Shown piece by piece: positions 1 to 7,613 of a stretch of 64,000 bases of DNA. Source of the stretch: Novosphingobium umbonatum. GTDB taxonomy: Bacteria; Pseudomonadota; Alphaproteobacteria; Sphingomonadales; Sphingomonadaceae. The notes beneath the pieces were generated by a model. The model worked only from the letters and a program-made list of their open reading frames with translations. It was not told where the DNA came from and ran no database searches. The stretch covers positions 1 through 64,000 of the forward strand of contig NZ_SACO01000011.1 in assembly GCF_004005905.1 (NCBI RefSeq), given 5' to 3'. Positions within the stretch are counted from its first letter, which is position 1. Each line of letters starts with the position of its first letter. A program made the translations under genes and the position numbers.

Positions 1-245
1 AGCTGCTTGGCTGTCCGCTTCTGCTTGCGCGATTTGCCCGCCTCCACCCGTAGCCAACCTGTCAGTTTCTCGGCAAACGGGTCCAGCTTACTTGGTCGAT
101 CTGGCACTTTGAACACCGGCTCTACCGCGTCGGCGCGAAGATATTTGCGGATCGTGTTGCGCGACAAGCCGGTACGCAGCTTGATCTCGCGAATGGGAAT
201 GCCTTGGCGAAAGTGCCAGCGGCGGATCACACTGAGTAGGTCCAT
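1..245 (-). CDS. istA: IS21 transposase IstA, N-terminal fragment
   Basis: The minus-strand reading frame begins ATG at 245 and is open to the window edge (81 codons visible). The translation starts MDLLSVIRRWHFRQG and continues with a helix-turn-helix stretch (IREIKLRTGLSRNTIRKYL, about residues 18-36) followed by DRPSKLDPF. This is the characteristic DNA-binding N-terminus of IstA, the DDE transposase of IS21 elements, which works with the IstB ATPase. The catalytic domain and istB lie outside the window. The start is just inside the terminal repeats, as usual for istA. Confidence 0.85.
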   Translation of the reverse strand, partial: MDLLSVIRRWHFRQGIPIREIKLRTGLSRNTIRKYLRADAVEPVFKVPDRPSKLDPFAEKLTGWLRVEAGKSRKQKRTAKQ

Positions 246-355
246 GTCGATCACTCCGATGCCTCCCGACTGTCAGCCGGAGGCGAGGAAAGCATGGGTC
301 AATTCTCAGTGAAAATTTACGCCCCTCCCGGGTCAATTCTCAGCGCAACTCAACA
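1..355 (-). mobile_element. End of an IS21-family insertion sequence (partial, cut by window edge)
   Basis: This is the left-hand terminal part of an IS21-type element that runs off the window. Outside the istA start lie two direct copies of a 14-bp repeat (GGGTCAATTCTCAG at 296-309 and 330-343), matching the multiple terminal repeats that IS21 elements carry. On the minus strand the tip reads TGTTGAGTTGCGC, starting at about 355, which is the TG... end usual for the family. The other end and the target duplication are outside the window, so intactness cannot be judged. The tRNA-Gln gene begins about 225 bp away. Confidence 0.8.
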
Positions 356-579
356 CCCGGTAGTCAGGTTGATGCGAATCGCGCTCAAACTGGGGCTTAC
401 AAAACGGCGCGGCAAAGCGCTGCTTCGCCTGCAAGGCGTGGGACTTTGCTCCTAACTAGGTTGCATCTAATTCGGCGATAAGCAGCCGGTTTTTCGCGGT
501 TGTGACAGTGACACAGACCGGTCACACACGGACTGGGGATTTTCGTCTATCAAATTGATTTTCAACGATAATAAGGAAA

Positions 580-654
580 TGGCTGGGGCGGGAGGATTCG
601 AACCTCCGCATGGCGGTACCAAAAACCGCTGCCTTACCGCTTGGCTACGCCCCA
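580..654 (-). tRNA. tRNA-Gln (anticodon UUG)
   Basis: The minus strand folds into a complete 75-nt cloverleaf with an encoded 3' CCA. The acceptor begins TGGGGCG, the anticodon stem GCGGT/ACCGC encloses the loop TTTTGGT giving anticodon TTG, and the T-loop reads GGTTCGAATCC. The terminal U-A start of the acceptor fits tRNA-Gln. The gene stands alone between the IS fragment and the GST gene, so it is probably its own transcription unit. Confidence 0.95.
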
Positions 655-711
655 GCATGGCGATTGTCTCGCCGCCAACCTTCCGGTCGGGAGGAGGCGC
701 TTAGCCCGATT

Positions 712-762
712 GGGGGCGGATGAAAAGAGGCAATTTGCATAAAGCCTCAATTTTCCGCCCCC
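712..762 (-). terminator. Long hairpin downstream of the GST gene
   Basis: Arms GGGGGCGGA (712-720) and TCCGCCCCC (754-762) enclose a second inner stem GAGGC/GCCTC (727-731, 744-748). It begins just beyond the stop of the minus-strand GST gene and upstream of tRNA-Gln, so it may end GST transcription. A clean U-tract is missing, which lowers the confidence. Confidence 0.45.
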
Positions 763-775
763 TTGGGCAAAGGCC

Positions 776-1642
776 TTAGAAGCCGCGTACCACATCGCCC
801 AGCAATTCGGGCGGCAGAGTGGCGAAATCCTCGGCGCTATGGCGCTCGATCAGGCCCTTGCGATTGTTGACCAGACGGCCACGCTTGACCGCCGGACGCG
901 CGTCAATCTCGCCCACCCAGCGGCCCACATGCTCATATTCATCCAGCGTCAGGAAAGCCTTGGCTTCGCCATAGGCCTCGCCGCGATAGAGATTGCCCAT
1001 CCATGTATAGGCGGCGATATCGGCGATGGAATAATCCTCCCCGCCCAGGAAACGGCTTTGCGCCAGACGGTTGTTGGCCACGTCGAACAGGCGCTTGGTT
1101 TCCATCGCATAGCGGTTGATGGCATATTCGATCTTCACCGGCGCATAGTGATAGAAATGGCCAAAGCCGCCGCCCATGAAGGGCGCGCTGCCCATTTGCC
1201 ACATCAGCCAACTGATGGTTTCGGTGCGGGCGGGGCCGCTGGCGGGCAGGAAGGCGCCGAATTTTTCGGCCAGATGCATCAGGATCGCGCCCGATTCAAA
1301 CACGCGCACCGGCTCGGCTCCGCTGCGGTCGAGCAGGGCGGGGATTTTGGAATTGGGGTTGATGTCGACAAAACCCGAACCGAACTGATCGCCCGCGCCA
1401 ATGTCGATAAACCATGCGTCATATTCGGCTTCGCTGAAACCGGCGGCCAGCAGTTCCTCGAACATGATCGTCACTTTTTGCCCATTGGGCGTGGCCAGCG
1501 AATAGAGCTGGAAAGCATGTTCGCCCACGGGCAGCGCCACTTCGCGCTGGGCACCGGCGGTGGGGCGGTTGATATTGGCGAACTGGCCGCCATTGGCCTT
1601 GTCCCATGTCCATATGGCGGGCGGGGTATAGGTGTCGGTCAT
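776..1642 (-). CDS. yghU: Glutathione S-transferase family protein, YghU type
   Basis: A 288-aa protein of the thioredoxin-fold GST superfamily, closest in architecture to E. coli YghU, a glutathione-dependent disulfide-bond oxidoreductase of the cytoplasm. The N-terminal extension (residues 1-45) precedes the GST N domain with TPNGQKV (51-57), NPNSKIP (95-101, the cis-proline GSH-binding loop) and FESGAIL (115-121). The helical C domain follows, with SIADIAAYTW near residue 209. Threonine 51 and asparagine 53 match the residues that YghU-type enzymes use in place of a catalytic cysteine. It stands alone, with ilvE upstream in the same direction. The family call is firm; the physiological substrate is unknown. 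Confidence 0.85.
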   Translation of the reverse strand: MTDTYTPPAIWTWDKANGGQFANINRPTAGAQREVALPVGEHAFQLYSLATPNGQKVTIMFEELLAAGFSEAEYDAWFIDIGAGDQFGSGFVDINPNSKIPALLDRSGAEPVRVFESGAILMHLAEKFGAFLPASGPARTETISWLMWQMGSAPFMGGGFGHFYHYAPVKIEYAINRYAMETKRLFDVANNRLAQSRFLGGEDYSIADIAAYTWMGNLYRGEAYGEAKAFLTLDEYEHVGRWVGEIDARPAVKRGRLVNNRKGLIERHSAEDFATLPPELLGDVVRGF

Positions 1643-1831
1643 CTTTCGGCTCCTGCTCTCATGGGGTCCATACAGATTGTATGTGATGCATCCTATTTTG
1701 GCGCATCAGCGGGGGAGGGCAAGCAGAAAGATAGGGTGGGGCAGCCTTTGCTGCCAGTCGCGGGGCACAAGAATGTGTTGGCCAAGGGCAACAAAGCTTT
1801 GCTTGCCCGCAGGGTGGACAGGGGCATGAAC

Positions 1832-1860
1832 AAAAAAAGGGGGCGTTGCGGCCCCCTTTT
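1832..1860 (-). terminator. Rho-independent terminator of ilvE
   Basis: A perfect 10-bp stem (1835-1844 with 1851-1860, AAAAGGGGGC/GCCCCCTTTT) with a six-base loop is followed on the minus strand by a run of seven T residues. It begins about 25 bp after the ilvE stop codon. Confidence 0.9.
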
Positions 1861-1884
1861 CCCGTTTTACGTTTTGCCCAAGGC

Positions 1885-2988
1885 TCAGGCGATCTTCACC
1901 ACCCAGCCATGCGGATCGGGCGCCTGACCGCGCTGGATGGCCACCAGACGGTCCTTCAGCTTGGCCGTGGTCTGGCCGGGGCCGCCGCTGCCGATAGTAA
2001 AGCTGCTGCCATCGGGCGAGGCGACCTTGCCCACCGGCGTCACCACCGCGGCCGTGCCGCAAGCGAAAGTTTCCAGCAGGCGGCCCGAGGCGGCATCCTC
2101 GCGCCACTGGTCGATGCTATAGCGTTCCTCGCGCACGGTCAGGCCTTCCTCGCGGGCCAATTGGATCAGGCTGGCGCGGGTGATGCCGGGCAGGATCGTA
2201 CCGGCCAGCGGCGGGGTCAGCAGGCTGCCATCCTCAAAGCCGAAGAACAGGTTCATGCCGCCCAGTTCTTCGACCCATTTATGCTCTGCCGCGTCAAGGA
2301 ACAGCACCTGATCATGGCCGCGTGCAAAGGCTTCGGCGGTGGGCACCAGACTGGCCGCATAATTGCCGCCGCATTTGGCCGCGCCCGTGCCGCCCGGCGC
2401 CGCGCGAGTATAGTCCGAAACCCAGATCGACACGGCGGGGGCGCCGCTCTTGAAATAATTGCCTGCGGGGCTGGCGATGACGATGAACTTATACTGCTTG
2501 GCCGCGCGCACGCCCAGAAACGCCTCGGTGGCGATCATGAAGGGGCGCAGGTAGAGCGAGGCGCCTTCCTGTGCGGGGATCCACTCGCGGTCGGCCAGCA
2601 CCAGGCGCTTCACCGCCTCGACGAACAATTCCTCCGGCAATTCGGGCATGGCCAGACGCTGTGCGCTGGCGTTGAAGCGCTGCGCATTGGCTTCGGGGCG
2701 GAACAGGGCCACCGAGCCATCGGCATGGGCATAGGCCTTCAAGCCTTCAAAGATCTCCTGCGCATAATGCAGCACGCTGGCGGCCGGATCGAGCGCGATA
2801 GGGCCGCGCGGGCCCAAGGTGGCATCGTGCCAGCCCTGTCCCTCGGTCCATTCGATCACCACCATGTGATCGGTAAATTGCGTGCCAAAGCCGGGGTTGG
2901 CCAGAATGCTGGCGCGCACATCCGCCGGTGTCGGGGCGGGGTGGGGCAGGCTGGCGAAGGAAAGCGGGGCTTCGGCGATGGTCGCCAT
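1885..2988 (-). CDS. ilvE: Branched-chain amino acid aminotransferase
   Basis: A 367-aa fold-type IV PLP enzyme that transfers the amino group between glutamate and the keto acids of leucine, isoleucine and valine in the cytoplasm. The sequence contains FEGLKAY (80-86), the PLP-lysine motif AAKCGGNYAAS (Lys205) and a TPPLAGTILPGITR-type cofactor loop. The start at 2988 is chosen because AAGGAG lies eight bases upstream. An in-frame ATG at 3048 would add 20 residues without a good ribosome site. It is a long-branch (BCAT type 2-like) form, longer than the roughly 310 aa of E. coli IlvE. It is a single gene ended by a strong terminator. leuB, another branched-chain gene, lies about 6 kb away but is not linked. 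Confidence 0.93.
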   Translation of the reverse strand: MATIAEAPLSFASLPHPAPTPADVRASILANPGFGTQFTDHMVVIEWTEGQGWHDATLGPRGPIALDPAASVLHYAQEIFEGLKAYAHADGSVALFRPEANAQRFNASAQRLAMPELPEELFVEAVKRLVLADREWIPAQEGASLYLRPFMIATEAFLGVRAAKQYKFIVIASPAGNYFKSGAPAVSIWVSDYTRAAPGGTGAAKCGGNYAASLVPTAEAFARGHDQVLFLDAAEHKWVEELGGMNLFFGFEDGSLLTPPLAGTILPGITRASLIQLAREEGLTVREERYSIDQWREDAASGRLLETFACGTAAVVTPVGKVASPDGSSFTIGSGGPGQTTAKLKDRLVAIQRGQAPDPHGWVVKIA

Positions 2989-3218
2989 GGGATTCGACTC
3001 CTTGGGGTTGGATGCGAGCCCTTTGAACGAAAGTTGCGCGCAGTTCAACCTAAATGTAATTTAAAAACGCGCCCCGCAGGTGCAGCGGCGCGGGCTACGC
3101 CGGCTTCTTGCGGCAATTTGATCGGCCGGTCCAGATGTTTGCGTGAGCCATTTTGCGCATAGCGCGGCGGGGATCAGCGTTACCCGCAAAAGAGCGTGCC
3201 CCCTAAAGAGCCTACCCC

Positions 3219-3267
3219 CAAAAGAGAAAGCCTGCGCGTAACCCTGTAAAGGATCAGCGCAGGCTTT
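3219..3267 (-). terminator. Terminator of the short 18-codon transcription unit
   Basis: An 11-bp perfect stem (3227-3237 with 3257-3267, AAAGCCTGCGC/GCGCAGGCTTT) is followed on the minus strand by TCTCTTTT. It sits about 60 bp after the small ORF and 230 bp before ilvE, so the small unit appears to end on its own. An attenuator in front of ilvE is the alternative reading. Confidence 0.75.
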
Positions 3268-3328
3268 CGCATGGTCAGCGGCCGGAAAGTGCCGCCCGTA
3301 GAGCCTCTATCGCTTAAACGTCCACTTT

Positions 3329-3385
3329 TTAGCGATAATGCTCCGCGATGCGCAATGCCGACCTCTCTGCTGAACCATGAGACAT
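3329..3385 (-). CDS. Candidate 18-aa small protein behind an extended Shine-Dalgarno
   Basis: The minus strand encodes MSHGSAERSALRIAEHYR and stops with TAA. The ATG is preceded seven bases upstream by a GGAGG that is part of GAAAGGAGGTGATCC (3387-3401), complementary to about 15 bases of the 16S rRNA 3' tail. Its own terminator follows at 3219-3267. The peptide is basic, has no hydrophobic segment, and has few leucine, isoleucine or valine codons, so it does not look like an attenuation leader for ilvE. No function is recognised. It may be a translated small protein, or an RNA whose purpose is the ribosome-binding element itself. Confidence 0.5.
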   Translation of the reverse strand: MSHGSAERSALRIAEHYR

Positions 3386-3386
3386 C

Positions 3387-3401
3387 GGATCACCTCCTTT
3401 C
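3387..3401 (-). promoter_or_regulatory. Extended Shine-Dalgarno sequence
   Basis: The minus strand reads GAAAGGAGGTGATCC, the exact reverse complement of the conserved 16S rRNA 3' end (GGATCACCTCCTTTC). Typical ribosome sites in this window match 4-6 bases, so a 15-base match is exceptional. It ends just before the ATG of the 18-codon ORF. Confidence 0.8.
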
Positions 3402-3725
3402 GCGCTTAGAGCCATAGGGAGCCGCACGTCTCCTGCCGGCAGCGGACCAACCCTGCATGGCAAGATCTGAACGACGGGGCGGGCGACGCTTTCACCCATT
3501 CCCTAGAACGGAAGGTTCCCCATTTTTGAAAGCACAACAAGACTTGATCGCAAAAATTTTGCTGTCACACTCGCGGCCTTCAAGGGGGCTTGGGCGCGTC
3601 GAATCCCGATGTTTCGGGCCTGCTGTGGCGGGGCAGATTACGCGCCGGATGGCCGCCGGTCCTTATCCACAATTTTGCCGGTGAAGGCCTGATTCGCAGG
3701 GGCGCTTTTCGCCTCCTTGGCGGTG
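3402..3725. other. Intergenic region without a supported gene
   Basis: No convincing coding frame is present. The stretch holds a palindrome GCAAAA-A-TTTTGC at 3550-3562 in an A/T-rich patch and one exact DnaA-box sequence TTATCCACA at 3663-3671. The promoter of the 18-codon unit should lie here on the minus strand, but no clear -35/-10 pair stands out. A single DnaA box is not an origin. Confidence 0.5.
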
Positions 3726-4265
3726 CTATTTGCCCCCGCTTTGGCGGCAATCATCGACCACGCGGCCAAATTCGGGCGTAGCGGGCAGGATCAGGGGCGC
3801 AAGGCCGGGCACTTCCACCATCCAGCGCCCGCGTGAAAAGGCGATGGCGTCCAGCAACTTTTCACCCACCGGCAGGTTCACCAGCAGGCGGCTCCCTTCC
3901 AGCAGGCTGGCATCCAGCACGCGCTGGCCGCGACTGGTGGTAATGGCCAAAGTGGGGGTAAGCGGGGCGCTGTGGCTGGCATGCAGGGTGATCTGCACAA
4001 AGCGGTGATCGCTGCTGCATTGTGCGGTTAGTTGCTGGGAAGGCGCGGCAAAGCGGGCCTGCGCGGGCCTATGTCCAGTGTCCAGCTGCCAATGCCCCTC
4101 GGCCACGGGCGCGCTTTGCCAGTCCAGCGGCTGGGCCACGGGCGGCGGGGCAGGGCGCGGAGCGGCCACCACCGGAGCGGGGGCGGGCGGGGCTGCGGGC
4201 GGCACCGTGCAAGCGGCCAGCGTCAGGGTGAGCAGCAGGAGCGAGCTTTGCGGATTTGCCTTCAT
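3726..4265 (-). CDS. Hypothetical lipoprotein
   Basis: A 179-aa protein with a lipoprotein signal: a hydrophobic stretch ending LAAC puts the lipidated cysteine at residue 19. A proline/alanine-rich linker (about 20-47) follows. The remainder is a small beta-rich domain with two cysteines (near residues 82 and 174) that could form a disulfide. It is predicted to be anchored in the envelope. I do not recognise the family. It is divergent from tlyA, with starts about 56 bp apart, so the two promoters share that gap. Confidence 0.7.
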   Translation of the reverse strand: MKANPQSSLLLLTLTLAACTVPPAAPPAPAPVVAAPRPAPPPVAQPLDWQSAPVAEGHWQLDTGHRPAQARFAAPSQQLTAQCSSDHRFVQITLHASHSAPLTPTLAITTSRGQRVLDASLLEGSRLLVNLPVGEKLLDAIAFSRGRWMVEVPGLAPLILPATPEFGRVVDDCRQSGGK

Positions 4266-4321
4266 CGCTTCCCTATGGAATGAGGCCCCCGTCTAAGCAA
4301 CCCTGCGATAGAGTACTCTCG

Positions 4322-5083
4322 ATGACCGACCCGAAACCCCGTCCCGCTAAAAAAATCCGCGTCGATCAAATGCTGGTGGAACGCGGGCTGGCCGAGAGCC
4401 GCGCGCGGGCGCAGGCTTTGGTGCTGGCGGGGCTGGTGTTCAGCGGTGAGACCAAGATTGCCAAGTCGGGCCAGACCTTGCCCGCCGATGCCCCGCTGGA
4501 AACGCGGGGGCGCGATCATCCATGGGTCAGCCGTGGCGGGATCAAGCTGGCCCATGCCATCGCCCATTTCGGGCTGGACCCGCAAGGTGTGACCGCGATG
4601 GATATTGGCAGCTCGACCGGCGGCTTTACCGATGTCCTGCTGACCCATGGCGCGGCGCATGTGTTCGCGGTGGATTCGGGCACCAACCAATTGGCGTGGA
4701 AATTACGGCAGGACCCGCGCGTGACCGTGCTGGAACAGACCAGTGCCCGTATCCTGACGCCCGACCATATTACCGCGCCTTGCACTTGGGTGGTGTGCGA
4801 TGCCAGCTTCATCGGCCTGTCCAAAGTTCTTGAAGTGCCGCTGGCCTTGGCCGCGCCGCAGTGCCGCCTGGTTGCGCTGATCAAGCCGCAATTTGAAGTG
4901 ACCCGCGCCGAAGTGGGCAAGGGCGGGGTGGTGCGCGATCCGGCGCTGCATGAACGCGTCTGTGGCGAGGTCAAGGCTTGGGTGGAAGGCTTGGGCTTTA
5001 TCGTCGATGGCATCGAGCCTAGCCCGATCACCGGACCAGAGGGCAATGTCGAGTTCCTGATCGCGGCGCGGCGGGGGTTTTGA
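4322..5083 (+). CDS. tlyA: TlyA-family rRNA methyltransferase
   Basis: A 254-aa protein with an N-terminal S4 RNA-binding domain (about 11-65) and an FtsJ-like SAM-dependent methyltransferase domain. Key segments are RGGIKL (71-76), the SAM-binding DIGSSTGGFTD (94-104) and the KPQFE motif near residue 185. TlyA proteins 2'-O-methylate cytidines in 16S and/or 23S rRNA; many were first named hemolysin A. The start at 4322 (MTDPKPRP) is preferred to the upstream frame opening because it gives the usual short basic N-terminus before the S4 domain. Whether it targets one or both subunits cannot be told. Confidence 0.88.
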   Translation: MTDPKPRPAKKIRVDQMLVERGLAESRARAQALVLAGLVFSGETKIAKSGQTLPADAPLETRGRDHPWVSRGGIKLAHAIAHFGLDPQGVTAMDIGSSTGGFTDVLLTHGAAHVFAVDSGTNQLAWKLRQDPRVTVLEQTSARILTPDHITAPCTWVVCDASFIGLSKVLEVPLALAAPQCRLVALIKPQFEVTRAEVGKGGVVRDPALHERVCGEVKAWVEGLGFIVDGIEPSPITGPEGNVEFLIAARRGF

Positions 5084-5269
5084 GGGGGTAATTACGCATT
5101 TCTCCTGAATTGCCTGTTATACGGAAATAGACTTGGTTCGCGCGGCTTTGTGGATGGGCTTGCCCGTCCCCTCCATAATTTCACAGATTGCAAGATAAGG
5201 TTTCGCTTCCTCCTCATTCCCCGCTAGATTCAGGCTGAAACGATGTTCGCGACAGGATCCTTTTTAGGC

Positions 5270-5824
5270 ATGACCGAAATAGCCTCGCCCAGCCAATTGC
5301 GCGCCGCGCTTGCCCGATGGGCTTTGGTGACCGTGCCGGGGATCAACCTGTTGGGCTTCATCTCCGCCCGTTTCAGCTTTAGCGGCGAGAGCAATCCGTG
5401 GTTCTCGTCCTTGATCAAGCCGGAGATCTATCCGCCCGCGATTGCCTTTCCGATCGTGTGGACCTTGCTTTATGTGCTGATGGGCGTGTCGCTGGCCATG
5501 GTGATTACCGCGCGCGGTGCAAGGGCGCGCGGGCTGGCGGTGGGGCTGTTCGGGCTGCATCTGCTGGCCAATCTGGCATGGTCGCCGCTGTTTTTCGGGG
5601 CGCATCAAATGACCTGGGCGCTGGCCGATATTGCGGTGATGGCGCTCAGCCTGTTGCTGGTGATGGTGGTGTTTGCGCGGGTGCGGCCTTGGGCGGCATG
5701 GTTGCTGGTGCCCTATATGGCGTGGATCCTGTTCGCCTCGGTGCTCAATTGGCAGTTTCTGACGCTCAACCCTGCGGCCGATGGTGTGGCCGGCGATGTG
5801 CCGGTGGTGCGGGTGCAATTGTAA
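5270..5824 (+). CDS. tspO: TspO/MBR family tryptophan-rich sensory protein
   Basis: A 184-aa protein with five predicted transmembrane helices, belonging to the TspO/MBR (translocator protein) family, which binds porphyrins and related ligands in the membrane. Diagnostic residues are PPAIAFPIVWTLLY near 54-67, NLAWSPLFFGAHQ in the middle, and the aromatic cluster MAWILFASVLNWQ close to the end. The start at 5270 (MTEIAS) is chosen by resemblance to other sphingomonad TspO proteins; an in-frame ATG at 5243 would add nine residues. The gene appears monocistronic. Its ligand cannot be inferred here. Confidence 0.88.
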   Translation: MTEIASPSQLRAALARWALVTVPGINLLGFISARFSFSGESNPWFSSLIKPEIYPPAIAFPIVWTLLYVLMGVSLAMVITARGARARGLAVGLFGLHLLANLAWSPLFFGAHQMTWALADIAVMALSLLLVMVVFARVRPWAAWLLVPYMAWILFASVLNWQFLTLNPAADGVAGDVPVVRVQL

Positions 5825-5926
5825 ACAAGGCCCTCTTGCAGTTCGCGTGTCGCAGGGCCATTTAGGCGGCGTGATTGGCGCTGTGGCCTTTGGTGGGCTT
5901 TGCGCCATAGATATGGAGCATCACCA

Positions 5927-6175
5927 ATGCAGAGCGACAACCCTTTCATCGCCGATTTCGTCAAGATGATGAACAGCGCGGCGGGCACTTTTGCCGGTGC
6001 CACGCGTGAGGCGCGCGATGCGGCGCGTGAACGTTTCCGTGAAGCCTTTGGCGGGCTGGATTTTGTGAGCCGCGAGGAATTTGACGCGGTGAAGGCTTTG
6101 GCCACCAAGGCTCGCGAAGAGGTGGAAGATCTGAAGGCCCGTCTGGCCGCGCTGGAGGCCAAGTCGGGCGAATAA
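5927..6175 (+). CDS. ubiK: UbiK-family ubiquinone biosynthesis accessory factor (BMFP)
   Basis: An 82-aa protein matching the BMFP/YqiC family: an amphipathic N-terminal segment (DNPFIADFVKMMNSA), an alanine/arginine-rich helix, FVSREEFDAVKAL in the centre and a C-terminal coiled coil (about 52-79). UbiK assists the UbiJ/Ubi complex in aerobic coenzyme Q synthesis and can bind membranes. The ATG at 5927 has GGAG upstream. A short terminator follows at about 6202-6231. The function is inferred from the family. Confidence 0.8.
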   Translation: MQSDNPFIADFVKMMNSAAGTFAGATREARDAARERFREAFGGLDFVSREEFDAVKALATKAREEVEDLKARLAALEAKSGE

Positions 6176-6201
6176 GCCGGTTGGGCAGGATTTTGGGGAA
6201 G

Positions 6202-6231
6202 GGGCGCTCGGTTTGGGCGCCCTTTTCTTTT
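6202..6231 (+). terminator. Probable terminator of ubiK
   Basis: A short stem GGGCGC/GCGCCC (6202-6207 with 6217-6222) is followed directly by TTTTCTTTT. Confidence 0.7.
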
Positions 6232-6684
6232 GGGCAGGCTTGTTCATCGGGCAGGCTGGGGCGCGCTCTGGCGTCAGAGTTTGGGCATATCATCGAACTA
6301 TGACTGAAAAATCAGGTCGGCCTTACGGGCGCCTGTCTGGGCGCGGAGGGCTGCCTTCGCGTGCGACCGGCCGGGTAAAGGCTTGGCAAACAGCCCGGCT
6401 CGACCCTGTGGCCTTGGCGCGGATCGGGCGGGCGGGCTCGCAAGAACCGCGCGATCCTGTCGGTGCGTGGCCCTAATGGGCGGCGGCACCGGCGCTAGAA
6501 CCATATTGGCGATGCGTTGGCCTACGACTGTGGCGTCACAATCCGCGTGGACCAGCCCGCAAGGCCGACCTGAAACACCGATGCATCTGACGCGTTCAGC
6601 GCAGCGGATGGCGGATTGTTAACCGATATGGTTCTATTTGTCAAGATGGGGCGCCGAAACGCATCGGCGCCCCAAGGGCAGTCT
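6232..6684. other. Intergenic region, no supported gene
   Basis: About 450 bp without a credible coding frame; the open frames on both strands are arginine/proline-rich shadows of high GC. It contains a perfect 11-bp inverted repeat, TAGAACCATAT at 6496-6506 and ATATGGTTCTA at 6626-6636. It also holds a strong 11-bp hairpin at 6647-6674 that would end the minus-strand PEPxxWA gene. Confidence 0.5.
6647..6674 (-). terminator. Hairpin after the PEPxxWA gene
   Basis: A perfect 11-bp stem (TGGGGCGCCGA at 6647-6657 with TCGGCGCCCCA at 6664-6674) begins ten bases after the minus-strand stop. It lacks a long U-tract, so termination is likely but not certain. Confidence 0.6.
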
Positions 6685-7374
6685 TTAGGCCAGCGCCAGA
6701 TCGCCGCGCGACTGCGCCTTGGCCTGTGCCTTGGCGCGGCGCATGGCATGGGCCACCACGCCAAAGCCCAGAATCATCAGCGCCCAAGTGGCCGGTTCGG
6801 GGACGGCGGCAACCGCGCTGGTCAGGCTGCCCTGAATGGTAAATGCAGCGTCAGAGATGCTGGGGTTGTAGAAGATGCCGCTATTCGTGGATTGCGAGGC
6901 GCGGTTGAGCAAAGTTTGGCCCGAGGTGATGTAAGAGGTCAAGCCGCCATTGGCGTTGTTCTGGATGCCAAGCCAATAGGTGCCGGATGCAAGCGAGATG
7001 TTGAGGCCGGTGACCGTGGTCAGCGCGGTTCTGCTACCGGTTGCCGTGTTGGTGCCAATGCTATTGCCCGAGAACAGCGGGCCTGCGGCGAAACTGGTGA
7101 CCGGATTGGACGCCCAGATCGACCAATTGGTGCTGTTGTAGGATCCGGAGTAGTAATAGGAATTGTAGGTAAAGCCGGAGATGGTTGAAGCTGCCGTCAG
7201 GCTGAAATCGTCGTAGATGTTCCAGCCCAGGCCACCGCAAGAATAGCCCGAAGAACTGCACCAATTGCTGGCGGCTGCAGGCCCGCCATTGTCCCAAAGC
7301 GTAGTCGCCGCCTGTGCGGCATTGGCGCCGAACAAGGTTGCTGCGGCGGCGATGGCAATAGCGAACTTCTTCAT
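6685..7374 (-). CDS. Exported protein with PEPxxWA C-terminal sorting signal
   Basis: A 229-aa secreted protein. Residues 1-22 form a signal peptide (ending AAQA), followed by a Ser/Thr/Tyr/Asn-rich body with little sequence complexity. The C-terminus has the full sorting signal: PEPATWALM, a hydrophobic span and AMRR (about 191-213). In the PEP-CTERM/exosortase system such tails are cleaved and the protein is sent to the surface or extracellular matrix, often with exopolysaccharide. The body gives no enzymatic clue. The upstream region is A/T-rich with an imperfect inverted repeat (7402-7411/7426-7435). A second protein of this class lies at 33153-33836. No exosortase is in the window. Confidence 0.88.
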   Translation of the reverse strand: MKKFAIAIAAAATLFGANAAQAATTLWDNGGPAAASNWCSSSGYSCGGLGWNIYDDFSLTAASTISGFTYNSYYYSGSYNSTNWSIWASNPVTSFAAGPLFSGNSIGTNTATGSRTALTTVTGLNISLASGTYWLGIQNNANGGLTSYITSGQTLLNRASQSTNSGIFYNPSISDAAFTIQGSLTSAVAAVPEPATWALMILGFGVVAHAMRRAKAQAKAQSRGDLALA

Positions 7375-7551
7375 GGCATTGTCTCCGGTTATATTTATGC
7401 TGCAGACTTATTTTATATATTAACTATAAATCTGCATTTCATGGGGAGTTGAGATAAAGCGGCTGATGAAGTTTGGATATTTTGTTATGTCATGATTTGC
7501 AAATGGGTAAAATGAGCTGTCTCTTCGCGGGACGGTTCATTGCGCATTCAT

Positions 7552-7580
7552 GAAAAAGCCCCGCCGGTGAGGGCGGGGCT
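7552..7580 (-). terminator. Terminator of the EF-hand gene
   Basis: A perfect 9-bp stem AGCCCCGCC/GGCGGGGCT (7557-7565 with 7572-7580), followed on the minus strand by TTTTT. Confidence 0.9.
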
Positions 7581-7613
7581 CTGAATTCTTGGGGAATTTA
7601 TAGTTCAGGATGG

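Noticed and set aside
839..1927. Long plus-strand frame opposite the GST gene
   Set aside because: His/Ala/Gly-rich antisense shadow without domains; the minus-strand GST motifs are unambiguous.
3663..3671. Replication origin signal (DnaA box TTATCCACA)
   Set aside because: Only one exact box, with no cluster, no unwinding region and no origin genes nearby; dnaN 35 kb away has only an imperfect box.
3457..3684. 75-codon plus-strand frame in the intergenic region before the lipoprotein gene
   Set aside because: Composition and lack of a ribosome site argue against coding; the flanking features explain the region.
6301..6476. Open frame of 58 codons in the gap after ubiK
   Set aside because: No ribosome site, biased Arg/Gly composition and no conserved-looking segment.
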